This document shows, one piece after another, positions 44,033-52,796 of a DNA stretch of 64,000 bases. The notes beneath the pieces are model-generated. The model did no database searches. It was not told where the DNA came from and saw only the letters and a program-made list of their open reading frames with translations. The DNA lies in contig NZ_CP019304.1 in the NCBI RefSeq assembly GCF_001969265.1, forward strand, positions 1,984,001 through 2,048,000, given 5' to 3'. Within the stretch, counting starts at the first letter, position 1. Each line of letters begins with the position of its first letter. Source of the stretch: Arthrobacter sp. QXT-31. GTDB lineage: Bacteria; Actinomycetota; Actinomycetes; Actinomycetales; Micrococcaceae. The translations under genes were made by a program, and so were the position numbers.

Positions 44033-46446
44033 ACCAGATCCTTCACGACCACCAGATCCTTCGTGAACGCCAGCGGCCCGATGGTCTCGGGGGCGGCGGC
44101 AAGGTCGAACTGCGCCGTGTACCCGGTGTTCAGGTACAGGTGCTTGGCCTCCGGCTGGCGCGGGCCCGTGGTGAGGTAGACGCTGCCGTACCCGCGCTCC
44201 GCTGCCAGCCGCTCCAGCTCCGCCAGCACCCGCCGGGCCAGGCCCCGCCGCCGGTGCGCCGAGTGCGTCCAGATCCGCTTGAACTCGGCGGTATCCGCGT
44301 CATACCGGCGGAAGGCCCCGCCGGCCACGGACTCGCCGTCCTCCTGGATGATCAGCAGGGCGCCGTGCGGCGCCTCGAATTCCTCGGCCGGGTACCTGTT
44401 CAGTTCCTCCGCTGCCCCGTCCCGGCCGAACAGGTCCCCGTAGCGGGAGTCGTATTCGACGGCGAGCTCATCCAGGAGCGGACGGACCCGCGGATCGTGC
44501 ATGGGCACTTCGAGGACGGTGAGCGGAGAGCATGACACTGCTGTGAGGATCCTTCGGGCCAGGGCGTCGTTCTCCCGGAACGGCGCGGCGTTGGTGTTGG
44601 GCCGGGCGAACGCGCCCGCTCCCCAGCCGGAGGTGCCGGGGCCGATGCCGAACAGGCGGCTCCGCGGTTCTCCCCCACGGCCCACGATCCGGTGGCCCGA
44701 GGTGATCAGGAGCCTGCCGGTGGAGTGCGGGCCGTCGGACGTGAGCAGGTGCTGCTCGGCCCCCAGGCCGGTGCCGTGCAGCGAGCGCAGCAGCGGATTC
44801 GCGGAGCGCGCCACAGCGGGACCGGGAAGCCGGGCCTCGATGAAGGCCCTGGCCCGCACGCTCACCGGTGACTGCGCCGACCTCGCCACGAACTCGCCGG
44901 TGGCATCGTCTGCGGCAACCGCCAGTCCCGGTCCCAGGAACTGCAGCAGCCCGGCGCGGTGGAGGGCCAGCATTTCACGGAGGCGGCGGGGCGGCGGACC
45001 GGAATCCACGAAGCTGAAGAACCCGTGCCACCAACCGTGCACTTCCTCCTGCGAACGGGCGTTCAGCCGTTCGGGCGGGACGATCCTGCCCAACTCCATG
45101 TACACCTTCAGCAGGGCCATGAACAGCGCCAGCGTTTCGGGATGGTCGGGCCCTGTCCGCAGTTCGAGGTCATGCTCGATGTAGCCGGCCACCGCTGCCT
45201 GGACCTCATCGTGGCCGGCAAAGAGCTGCCCGCCGAACGGCTTGTCCAGCCGTTCCAGGTCCAGGTGCAGCGCCGGGTCCGGAACCGCCGCGGCAACCAG
45301 CTCCTGGCGGGCACTGCTGTACCAGTCCAGCGCGGCGAACCGCGCGGCAAAATCGTCCCAGCCCAGCGCCACCCGCTCCGGGCTGCCGGTGAACAATTCC
45401 CGGTAGTAGCCGTAGCCGGCGTCCTTTGCGATCAGGGGCCAGAGGTGGCTGCGGAAGTCCAGTTCGGCATGCTCCGCCAGTAGCGCGCCCACGGCGTCGG
45501 CCGTAAAGAACCTGGGCGCCGCCACCGGTTCGCCGCGCAGGGCCACGGAGATCTTGGAGTGGAACGGCACGCCCCGGCGCGACCCGGCCCACAGCCGGGG
45601 TTCGGCTCCGGACGGAAGGTAGCGCAGCCCGCCGTCGGACGTCTCCTCGAAACGGCCGCCGCGGCCTTCGGTGAGCAGCACCAGCAAATCCACAAACGCC
45701 AGCCCCATGCCGGCGATGATGACGTTCTGGCCGGCGGCGATCGGGGAATAGTCGACGTCGGTGGTGTAGCTGGGTGCCGCATGGAACCCGCCGTGTGTGG
45801 CCGCGAACGCGGACCAGGCGGCCGAGCGGGCATCCGGCTCGGCGTCGGTGTGCCCCAGCGCCGTGATCACGACGTCGGCGTGCAGGGCGGCGCCGCCGGC
45901 CAGCCGCACGCTGTACCCCCCGCCGTCGGAAATTCCAGCGTTGTCTGGTTCTGCGCTGATGGGTTCGACGTTGACGGCGGTGTCGCGGTGGACGGTGACA
46001 CGGACGTCGCTGCCCAGGGCGCGGACAGCACGCCGGAAGAACCACTCCAGGTACTTGCTCTGCAGTTGCCGGGTAGGGAAGGTGGCGCCCGTCAGCGAGT
46101 GCAGCTGTTCCCTCAGGTGCGGCGGCAGGGCCGGCACGTCGGTGATGGATCCGTCCAGGATGCCGGCAGCCCAGGCCGCGAGCCCCGGGCCGTCGATGGC
46201 CGGCCCCTCGCAGACCACGGAGGAGTCGGTGAACATGGTGACGTCGGCCGCCGTGGAATTCAGCATCAGGCCGGGGTTCTGGTCGTAGCGCCAGATCCTG
46301 CCGGAACCCGGCTCGTGCGGCTCCACGATATGGATGTGCAGGGGACCTGCCGCCAATTCCGGCCTGTTGGCCGCGAGCCGTTCGAGGATGCCGGCCGTGC
46401 GCGGACCGCCGCCGATGAAGACCACGGATGGGTGCTGCGCTGGCAT
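43981..46446 (-). CDS. FAD/NAD(P)-binding protein fused to a GNAT N-acetyltransferase domain
   Basis: Protein of 821 residues. Residues 1 to about 640 are an FAD/NAD(P)-binding protein: VVFIGGGPRTAGILERL at the N-terminus (dinucleotide loop), MLNSTAADVTMFTDSS, and NVIIAGMGLAFVDLLVLL as second Rossmann motif. From about residue 650 the chain is a GNAT fold, with WTHSAHRRRGLARRVLAELE as the acetyl-CoA loop and YLTTGPRQPEAKHLYLNTGY as motif B. The fusion is in one uninterrupted frame. GGAG precedes ATG 46446. It is divergent from an amino acid importer and monooxygenases, suggesting N-acetylation and oxidation in the same pathway. Confidence 0.88.
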   Translation of the reverse strand: MPAQHPSVVFIGGGPRTAGILERLAANRPELAAGPLHIHIVEPHEPGSGRIWRYDQNPGLMLNSTAADVTMFTDSSVVCEGPAIDGPGLAAWAAGILDGSITDVPALPPHLREQLHSLTGATFPTRQLQSKYLEWFFRRAVRALGSDVRVTVHRDTAVNVEPISAEPDNAGISDGGGYSVRLAGGAALHADVVITALGHTDAEPDARSAAWSAFAATHGGFHAAPSYTTDVDYSPIAAGQNVIIAGMGLAFVDLLVLLTEGRGGRFEETSDGGLRYLPSGAEPRLWAGSRRGVPFHSKISVALRGEPVAAPRFFTADAVGALLAEHAELDFRSHLWPLIAKDAGYGYYRELFTGSPERVALGWDDFAARFAALDWYSSARQELVAAAVPDPALHLDLERLDKPFGGQLFAGHDEVQAAVAGYIEHDLELRTGPDHPETLALFMALLKVYMELGRIVPPERLNARSQEEVHGWWHGFFSFVDSGPPPRRLREMLALHRAGLLQFLGPGLAVAADDATGEFVARSAQSPVSVRARAFIEARLPGPAVARSANPLLRSLHGTGLGAEQHLLTSDGPHSTGRLLITSGHRIVGRGGEPRSRLFGIGPGTSGWGAGAFARPNTNAAPFRENDALARRILTAVSCSPLTVLEVPMHDPRVRPLLDELAVEYDSRYGDLFGRDGAAEELNRYPAEEFEAPHGALLIIQEDGESVAGGAFRRYDADTAEFKRIWTHSAHRRRGLARRVLAELERLAAERGYGSVYLTTGPRQPEAKHLYLNTGYTAQFDLAAAPETIGPLAFTKDLVVVKDLVQVRGEEPRFTGSSSVR

Positions 46447-46481
46447 CGGAAACTCCTGGTTGTAAGGGGCCGGGAGCCCTC

Positions 46482-46645
46482 AATCTAGGGTCTGGAGAAA
46501 CCCCCGGTCGAGGGCCCTGTCACGGCCGTTCACCCCGCGTCATTGGGCGTAAATGAGAGCAAGAAATCGTCTTGTGACGCCCCGCTAAGCGGCGTGAACG
46601 AATGCAACGGAGCGCTTTGCCGGACCTTCCGGGCCGACCTAGATT
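46482..46645. promoter_or_regulatory. Divergent promoter region of the FAD-GNAT gene and the ABC-monooxygenase operon
   Basis: Plus promoter: TTGCCG (46617-46622), N17, TAGATT (46640-46645). Minus promoter: TAGATT on the minus strand (46482-46487) with TCGACC 18 bp away. Between them lie inverted sites GTTCACCCCGC (46528-46538) and GCGGCGTGAAC (46589-46599), matching at 10 of 11 positions. One regulator could control both genes. No SAM or T-box signature was seen. Confidence 0.6.
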
Positions 46646-46692
46646 TGCAGCCAACTACCCCCGAAGACCACCCGGAAGAAGCGAGATGGCGC

Positions 46693-47748
46693 ATGAGTTC
46701 AGCAGCAACCAGGACGTCCCAGTCCTCCACGGAGACACCGGCCGCACCTGAGCCGCCGGCCGTCTCCGAAACCCCGGCTGCCGTCGCTTCGGGCTCTGCG
46801 GGAGAACCGCCTGCCCCCGAAACCCGCGCCGTCGTGGACTATGCCGACTACCGCCTGGTCCCCGCCCGCCGCCCATGGCGCTGGGTGGGCACCGCGGTGG
46901 TGGCACTCGGCGTGGCCGCCGTGGTGTGGTCGCTGGCCACGAACCCGCGCTGGGAGTGGGGCGTGGTGGCCCAGTGGTTTACCGCCCAGTCCGTGGTAAA
47001 CGGCCTGGTGGAAACCCTCAAGCTCACTGCCATCTCCGGCGCGCTGGGCTTTATTCTCGGCTTCATCCTCGCCCTCATGCGGCTGTCCGCATCGCCGCTG
47101 CTGGTCTCCGTGTCCTGGACGTTCTCGTGGATCTTCCGGTCCACGCCGCTCCTGGTCCAGATGCTCCTCTGGTACAACCTGGGCTACCTCTACGAGAAGA
47201 TCAGCCTGGGCATCCCGTTCACGGACATCCGCTTCTTCGAGGTGCAGACCACCACCCTGATCAGCCAGTTCGCGGCGGCCGTGCTTGGCCTGACGCTGAA
47301 CCAGGCTGCGTACTCGGCGGAGATCATCCGCGGCGGCATCCTGTCCGTGGACCAGGGCCAGCTCGAGGCTGCCGCGGCCCTCGGCATTCCCGCCTGGCGC
47401 CGCTCCACCCGGATTGTGCTGCCCCAGGCCATGCGCGCCATCCTGCCCACGGCCTTCAACGAGATCATCGGCTTGGTCAAGGGCACGTCAATCGTCTACG
47501 TCCTGGCTTACTCGGAGCTCTTCTACACGGTCCAGGTCATCTACAACCGCACGCAGCAGGTCCTGCCGCTGCTGCTGGTGGCCACGCTCTGGTACGTGGT
47601 GATCACCTCCGTGCTCAGCGTCTTCCAGTACTACATCGAACGCCACTACTCCAAGGGAGCCGTGCGCACCCTGCCCCTCACGCCGCTGCAGAAGGCCCGA
47701 AAGTTCTTCGCCACCCACGCACCGGTCAACACCGCCGGAAGGAAATGA
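46693..47748 (+). CDS. Polar amino acid ABC transporter permease (HisM/TcyL type)
   Basis: Protein of 351 residues. A Thr/Ala/Pro-rich cytoplasmic N-terminus of about 50 residues is followed by five or so helices. Conserved parts are TLKLTAISGALGFILGFILA, WIFRSTPLLVQMLLWYN and the EAA loop EAAAALGIPAWRRSTRIVLP. ATG 46693 is the likely start; the frame upstream runs through the promoter. It forms the channel of an importer with the ATPase and binding protein that follow. Transporters of this type accept cystine, glutamate or arginine-like substrates. Confidence 0.9.
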   Translation: MSSAATRTSQSSTETPAAPEPPAVSETPAAVASGSAGEPPAPETRAVVDYADYRLVPARRPWRWVGTAVVALGVAAVVWSLATNPRWEWGVVAQWFTAQSVVNGLVETLKLTAISGALGFILGFILALMRLSASPLLVSVSWTFSWIFRSTPLLVQMLLWYNLGYLYEKISLGIPFTDIRFFEVQTTTLISQFAAAVLGLTLNQAAYSAEIIRGGILSVDQGQLEAAAALGIPAWRRSTRIVLPQAMRAILPTAFNEIIGLVKGTSIVYVLAYSELFYTVQVIYNRTQQVLPLLLVATLWYVVITSVLSVFQYYIERHYSKGAVRTLPLTPLQKARKFFATHAPVNTAGRK

Positions 47749-47753
47749 TCCCG

Positions 47754-48578
47754 ATGAGCACAACTCTTGAGGCCCCCGCGGCCACCCGCGGACTGGTGGA
47801 GATCACCAAGGTCAGGAAGTCCTTCGGCGCCACCGAGGTGCTGAAGGGCATTTCCCTCACGGTGGAGCCGGGCGGCGTGGCCGTCATCGTGGGACCTTCC
47901 GGTTCCGGGAAGTCCACCCTGCTGCGGACCATCAACCACCTCGAAAAGGTCGATGCCGGCTTCATCGCCATCGACGGCCAGCTGGTGGGCTACCGGGTCA
48001 AGGGCAACAAACTGCACGAGCTACCCGAGAAGGAGATCCTGAAGCAGCGCACCGAGATCGGCATGGTGTTCCAGAACTTCAACCTGTTCCCGCACCTCAC
48101 GGCACTGGAGAACGTTGCCGAGGCGCCCGTCGTCGCACCGCGTCCCGGAAAAGCCGGCCGCTCACAGGCGGAGGCCCGCGAGCGCGGCCTCGAACTCCTG
48201 GACCGCGTGGGCCTGCGGGACCGTGCCGGCGCGTATCCGCGCCAGCTCTCTGGCGGCCAGCAGCAGCGCGTCGCCATTGCCCGCGCACTGGCCCTGGACC
48301 CGAAAATCCTGCTCTTCGACGAGCCCACCTCGGCCCTCGACCCCGAACTGGTCAACGAGGTCCTGGACGTGATCCGCGAGCTGGCAAAGTCCGGCACCAC
48401 CCTGGTCATCGTCACGCACGAGATGGGCTTTGCCCGCGACGTGGCGGACACCGTGGTGTTCATGGACCAGGGCCAGATCGTCGAACAGGGCAAACCCCAG
48501 GAAATTTTCACCAACCCGCAGGAAGAACGCACCCGGAGTTTCTTCTCCAAGGTGATCGAGCCCGCCTTCAACATCTAA
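47754..48578 (+). CDS. Polar amino acid ABC transporter ATP-binding protein
   Basis: ATPase of 274 residues. Walker A is GPSGSGKST, the Q-loop is [11 protein letters not shown], the signature is [15 protein letters not shown], and Walker B is [13 protein letters not shown], with switch His in [11 protein letters not shown]. This pattern is that of GlnQ/HisP/TcyN. A small insert [17 protein letters not shown] after strand 3 is typical of the HisP-like branch. ATG 47754 has AAGGAA upstream; ATG 47745 overlaps the permease stop but is too close to the site. Confidence 0.93.
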   Translation: MSTTLEAPAATRGLVEITKVRKSFGATEVLKGISLTVEPGGVAVIVGPSGSGKSTLLRTINHLEKVDAGFIAIDGQLVGYRVKGNKLHELPEKEILKQRTEIGMVFQNFNLFPHLTALENVAEAPVVAPRPGKAGRSQAEARERGLELLDRVGLRDRAGAYPRQLSGGQQQRVAIARALALDPKILLFDEPTSALDPELVNEVLDVIRELAKSGTTLVIVTHEMGFARDVADTVVFMDQGQIVEQGKPQEIFTNPQEERTRSFFSKVIEPAFNI

Positions 48579-48587
48579 GGAACTCCC

Positions 48588-49598
48588 ATGGCACTCTTCT
48601 CTTCACGTCCGCTGCCCGCCGTCGTCCTTCTCGGCACTCTGCTGGGCACCGCGGCACTGTCCGCCTGCTCCGATCCCGGCGCCGCCGCCTCCGGCGGTTC
48701 CGCGGCAGGTGCGGCGACGACGGCGGCCCGCAACGGCGTCGTCTACAACACCTCCCCCGACCAACAGCGGATCCGCGCCGAAAAGGACGCGGCACTGGCG
48801 GCCAAGGTGCCTGCACTGATCGGCAACGACGGCAAGCTCACGGTGGCCACCACGGCCGGCTCCATCCCGCTGTCCTTCCACGCCACGGACGACAAGACGC
48901 CCATTGGCTCCGAGATTGACCTTGCGCAGCTGGTGGCCGACAAGCTGGGACTGGAGCTGGACATCCAGGTCACCTCGTGGGAGAACTGGCCCCTGAAAAC
49001 CCAGTCCGGCGACTTCGAGGCCGTGTTCTCCAACGTGGGCATCAACAAGGAACGGGTGAAGCTGTTCGACTTCGCCACCTACCGCGCCGCCTACATGGGC
49101 TTCGAAGCGAAGAAGTCCTCGTCCCACAACATCCAGGGCGCGGACGACATCTCCGGCCTGAAGGTCTCCGTGGGCTCCGGCACCAACCAGGAGAAGATCC
49201 TGCTGGCGTGGAACAAGGAGCTCGAGGCCAAGGGCAAGGAACCCGCCAGCCTGCAGTACTACTCCTCCGACGCCGACACCATCCTGGCCCTGTCGTCCGG
49301 CCGGACGGACCTGAATATCGCGCCCTACCCCTCCACGGTCTACCGGGAAAACACGCGCGACGACCTCAAGGTGGTGGGCAAGGTCAACGCCGGCTGGCCG
49401 TCCGAGACCGTGGTGGCCGCCACCACGCTCAAGGGCAACGGCCTGGCACCGGCGGTCACCGAGGCGCTGAACTCCGTCATCAAGGACGGCTCCTACGCCA
49501 AAGTGCTGGACCGCTGGGGGCTGTCCGAGGAAGCCCTGCCGGAGTCCAAGACCGTAACCGAGGCCAACTTTGCGGGCACCCAGGGGACTTCCAAGTGA
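48588..49598 (+). CDS. Polar amino acid ABC transporter substrate-binding lipoprotein
   Basis: Secreted binding protein of 336 residues, SBP_bac_3 family. The signal ends in the lipobox TAALSAC, so it is a lipoprotein. Mature landmarks are KLTVATTAGSIPLSF, IGSEIDLAQLVADKLGLEL, and DISGLKVSVGSGTNQEKILL. Residues that would define the ligand (usually Arg/Asp binding alpha-amino and carboxyl groups) cannot be assigned securely. AAGGAA precedes ATG 48588. The stop overlaps the next monooxygenase start (GTGA), linking import to oxidation. Confidence 0.9.
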   Translation: MALFSSRPLPAVVLLGTLLGTAALSACSDPGAAASGGSAAGAATTAARNGVVYNTSPDQQRIRAEKDAALAAKVPALIGNDGKLTVATTAGSIPLSFHATDDKTPIGSEIDLAQLVADKLGLELDIQVTSWENWPLKTQSGDFEAVFSNVGINKERVKLFDFATYRAAYMGFEAKKSSSHNIQGADDISGLKVSVGSGTNQEKILLAWNKELEAKGKEPASLQYYSSDADTILALSSGRTDLNIAPYPSTVYRENTRDDLKVVGKVNAGWPSETVVAATTLKGNGLAPAVTEALNSVIKDGSYAKVLDRWGLSEEALPESKTVTEANFAGTQGTSK

Positions 49599-50761
49599 AG
49601 TTCCAGGTCCTCGACATCATTCCGCACCTGAAGAATCCGGTCACCGGGGAAATCGTTTCCACCGCCGACCGGCTGAACCAGGTGGTGCAGACTGCACAGC
49701 GCGCCGAGGAGCTCGGGTATGACAGCTTCTCCGTGGGCGAGCGCCATGCCGGCGAGTTCATCTCGTCCTCCCCCACCACGGTGCTCGCCGCCATCGCGGC
49801 GGTCACGTCCCGGATCCGGCTGCAGACCGGCGTCACTGTCCTGTCCGTCCTGGATCCGGTGCGCGTCGCGGAGGATTACGCCACGATTGACCAGCTCAGC
49901 CGCGGCCGGCTGGAACTGGTGATCGGCAAGGGCAACGAGGTGCTGCAGTACCCGCTCTTCGGCCTGGACCTGGCGGACCAGTGGGACCTGCTGGAGGAGA
50001 AGTACGCCCTGCTGCGCCGGCTCTGGCGCGAGGAGGACGTGACCTGGTCCGGCCGATTCCGTCCCGCGCTCACCGACCCGACCACCACTACTCCCCGCCC
50101 CTTCGGGGGGTCCCCCCGGATTTGGCACGGGTCTGCTACAACCAGGACCTCGGCGGCGCTGGCTGCACGCTGGGGCGATCCGCTGTTCACCGCCAACGCC
50201 ATCCAGCCGCGGGAAAACTACAAGGTGCTCATCGACCACTACGTGGAGGAGTATGAGCGCCACGGCCACGACCCGCGGCACCGCTACCTGGGCTCGGGCA
50301 GCGGAGCCGGCGGCGTGTTTATCGCCGACACCACGCAGGAGGCCAAGCGCCAGTACGGCCCGGTATACGAGGGCCTCACGGCTGCGCGCAACGTGCCGGG
50401 GAACAACTCGCCGTTCCGGGACATCGACCAGGCGGTGGCGGAGGGCCCGGCCCTGGTCGGCAGCCCGGAACAAGTGATCGACAAGATCCTCAGCTACCAC
50501 GAGCTGTACGGGCACGACCTGCAGTCCGTCTCGCTGCCCACCACGCTGCCCTTCGAACAGCAGCTGGAGATCCTGGAGCGGTTCGCGCTCGAGGTGATCC
50601 CGGCCGTCCGCGAATCAGCCCCCACCACCCTCTGGGAATCCGCGGATCCCTTCGGCGGCCGGCCCGGTTTCGCGGGAGCCACCGAACCGGACGCAGCCGC
50701 CGCCGTCAGCACTGACCACGACAACCACAGGAGCCATGATGCCCACGTCTACGCACACTGA
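49595..50761 (+). CDS. LLM class flavin-dependent oxidoreductase (first of three)
   Basis: Bacterial-luciferase-like monooxygenase of 388 residues that would use reduced FMN and O2 supplied by a flavin reductase. Fold landmarks are ELGYDSFSVGERHAGEFISS, RIRLQTGVTVLSVLDPVRVA, LSRGRLELVIGKG, and VGSPEQVIDKILSYHELYG. GTG 49595 overlaps the binding-protein stop by four bases. The C-terminal 40 residues are an irregular tail, and its last 23 bases overlap the DUF1684 gene. Located with importer genes, its substrate is probably an imported sulfur- or amine-containing amino acid derivative. Confidence 0.9.
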   Translation: MKFQVLDIIPHLKNPVTGEIVSTADRLNQVVQTAQRAEELGYDSFSVGERHAGEFISSSPTTVLAAIAAVTSRIRLQTGVTVLSVLDPVRVAEDYATIDQLSRGRLELVIGKGNEVLQYPLFGLDLADQWDLLEEKYALLRRLWREEDVTWSGRFRPALTDPTTTTPRPFGGSPRIWHGSATTRTSAALAARWGDPLFTANAIQPRENYKVLIDHYVEEYERHGHDPRHRYLGSGSGAGGVFIADTTQEAKRQYGPVYEGLTAARNVPGNNSPFRDIDQAVAEGPALVGSPEQVIDKILSYHELYGHDLQSVSLPTTLPFEQQLEILERFALEVIPAVRESAPTTLWESADPFGGRPGFAGATEPDAAAAVSTDHDNHRSHDAHVYAH

Positions 50762-51602
50762 ATCGGATTCCAGCACAGCAGTCTTCGCCGCCGAATGGGA
50801 ACAGTGGCACGCCGCCCATGAGCGCCGCCGCGCCGATCCCCACGGCTTCCTCGCCGTCACCCACCTGCACTGGCTCGGAGCCGAACCCTCCCGGCTCGAA
50901 GGCGTTCCCGGCATCTGGAGCGTGAAGGACGACGCCGTCACGGTGGTTCTGGAGGCGGGCGAAAGCCTGCTGCGGGCCGGCAAGGAACTGAACAGCGGCG
51001 CGCCGAACGCTGAGGGCGGGATCGCCGTCGTCTTCGATCCGATCGCCGAACGTGAGGGAATCAACCTCACGGCGGGTCCCGCCGTCGTCGAACTCGCCAA
51101 GCGCGGCGGTGAGTACATCGTGCGGCCCCGGCACCCGGAGAACCCGCTGCTCAACGAGTACCGCGGCACGCCGGCCTACGCGCCGGACGCACGCTTCGCC
51201 GTCGAGGGTACGTACGTGCAGTTCGAGGAGCCCCGGCCCACCACCGTGGGGGCCGCCGTCGAGGGCATCGTGCACGTGTACGAAGCGCCCGGCGAGATCC
51301 GTTTCGAACTGGATGGCCAGGACCTCACGCTTACGGCCTTCAACGGCCACGGGCCGGGCACGCTGTCCGTGCTGTTCACCGACGCCACGTCCGGCAAGAC
51401 CACCTACGGGGCGAACCGTTCGCTCACGGTGGGTGCACCCGACGCGGACGGCCGCGTGATCCTGGATTTCAACCGCGCGGTGAACCTGCCGTGCGCCTAC
51501 ACCGACCTCGCCACCTGCCCGCTGCCGCCGTCCGAAAACCGCCTTGAGGTGGCCATCGAAGCAGGCGAACAGATCCCCCACGAAAGGCAGGCCGGCCAGT
51601 GA
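50739..51602 (+). CDS. DUF1684 family protein
   Basis: Protein of 287 residues matching the DUF1684 pattern. Diagnostic parts are GFLAVTHLHWLGAEPSRLEG, NPLLNEYRGTPAYAPD, and the C-terminal DFNRAVNLPCAYTDLATCPL followed by PPSENRL. The two Cys and invariant Asn-Arg are typical. Function is unknown; members occur with monooxygenases and sulfur genes in some Actinobacteria. ATG 50739 has AGGAG five bases upstream; ATG 50736 is too close. It overlaps both neighbours, which binds it into the operon. Confidence 0.88.
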   Translation: MPTSTHTESDSSTAVFAAEWEQWHAAHERRRADPHGFLAVTHLHWLGAEPSRLEGVPGIWSVKDDAVTVVLEAGESLLRAGKELNSGAPNAEGGIAVVFDPIAEREGINLTAGPAVVELAKRGGEYIVRPRHPENPLLNEYRGTPAYAPDARFAVEGTYVQFEEPRPTTVGAAVEGIVHVYEAPGEIRFELDGQDLTLTAFNGHGPGTLSVLFTDATSGKTTYGANRSLTVGAPDADGRVILDFNRAVNLPCAYTDLATCPLPPSENRLEVAIEAGEQIPHERQAGQ

Positions 51603-52786
51603 ACACGACTTCTACCAACGCACCCCGGCAGGGCTTCCTCGCCCTGGAACTCGACGGCGACGGCGCCCACCCCGCCGCCTGGCGCAAGGCCCGGCACACT
51701 CCCGCCGAACTCCTCGACGGGACCCGGGTCCGCGCCACGGTACTGGCCGCCGAGTCGGCCGGGTTCCACGTGGCGACATTCGCTGACGGATCACTGCCGG
51801 CCGCCTCTTCCGACGCCGGTGGCCGCGACATCCCCGGGCGGCTGAACGCCCTGCAGCGGGCCGCCTTCGCCGGGCCCGTCACCGGCTCCATCGTGCTGGT
51901 CCCCGAGGTGGACACCGTCTACACGGAGCCGTTCCACATCTCGACGCAGCTGGCCAGCCTGGACTACGTCTCCGGCGGCCGGGCGGGCTGGCTGGTGGCG
52001 GCATCGGACAAGGTTGCGGATGCTGCCGCTGTTGGACGGTCCCATGTTTCCGGCGAGGGGCTGGGCCGGGAGGCTGCCGACTCCGTCGAGGTCAGCCGCC
52101 GGCTCTGGGACTCCTGGGAGGACGACGCCGTGATCCGGGACGTCGCCACCGGGCGGTACATCGACGTCGACCAGCTGCACTATGTTGACTTCGAAAGCAC
52201 CGTTGACTTCGAGAGTGCGGCCGGCGCCGGCTACTCGGTCAAGGGCCCGTCCATCATTCCCCGGCCACTGCAGGGCCAGCTGCCGGTCCTGGTGCCGGCC
52301 GGCCTGCTGAATGCGGACCAGCTGTCAGCCGGGGCAGCTGATGCCCTCCTTGTTTCCGCGCCCACCCCAGAGCTGCTGGCCGGGGAGGCTGCCGAGGCCC
52401 GTGCCGCCGCTCCCGGGGCAGCCATCATCGCGGAGCTCGACGTCGTCCTCGACTCCCGCGGGCAGAGCGCCGCCGGGCGGCTCGCCGAGCTGGATGCGTA
52501 CACCCCGTGGCAGAGCAGCCGTGCACGGTTCGTCGGCAGCGCAGCGGAACTCACCGGGCTGCTGGCATCCGTTCTGGAGACTGCCGACGGCGTGCGTCTG
52601 CACCCTGCGGTGCTGGACGTGGACCTGGAGGAGCTGGCCCAGCTGGTGCTTCCCGCCCTCCGCCGCCGGGGCCTGCTGGCAACCCCGCAGCCCGGCTCCA
52701 CGTTCCGCGACCTGTTGGGCCTGCAGCGCCCTGCCAGCCGGTATGCCGCTGCCACCATATCCGCTAGCTCCGCGGCCGATCACTAG
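51599..52786 (+). CDS. LLM class flavin-dependent oxidoreductase (second of three)
   Basis: Luciferase-like monooxygenase of 395 residues. N-terminal GFLALELDGDGAHPAAWR is followed by GPVTGSIVLVPEVDTVYTEP and YVSGGRAGWLVAAS, then SRRLWDSWEDDAVIRDVATG, a layout close to the NtaA/SnaA/DszA group. The C-terminal third (about 250-395) diverges, being Ala/Leu-rich with a short barrel remainder. GTG 51599 overlaps the DUF1684 stop (GTGA). It may pair with the third monooxygenase or act on a different oxidation step. Confidence 0.85.
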   Translation: MNTTSTNAPRQGFLALELDGDGAHPAAWRKARHTPAELLDGTRVRATVLAAESAGFHVATFADGSLPAASSDAGGRDIPGRLNALQRAAFAGPVTGSIVLVPEVDTVYTEPFHISTQLASLDYVSGGRAGWLVAASDKVADAAAVGRSHVSGEGLGREAADSVEVSRRLWDSWEDDAVIRDVATGRYIDVDQLHYVDFESTVDFESAAGAGYSVKGPSIIPRPLQGQLPVLVPAGLLNADQLSAGAADALLVSAPTPELLAGEAAEARAAAPGAAIIAELDVVLDSRGQSAAGRLAELDAYTPWQSSRARFVGSAAELTGLLASVLETADGVRLHPAVLDVDLEELAQLVLPALRRRGLLATPQPGSTFRDLLGLQRPASRYAAATISASSAADH

Positions 52787-52796
52787 GGAGAAACCC

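Noticed and set aside
46447..46692. SAM-type or other sulfur riboswitch before the importer
   Set aside because: No S-box, SAM-II or T-box consensus could be found; only promoters and inverted sites are visible.
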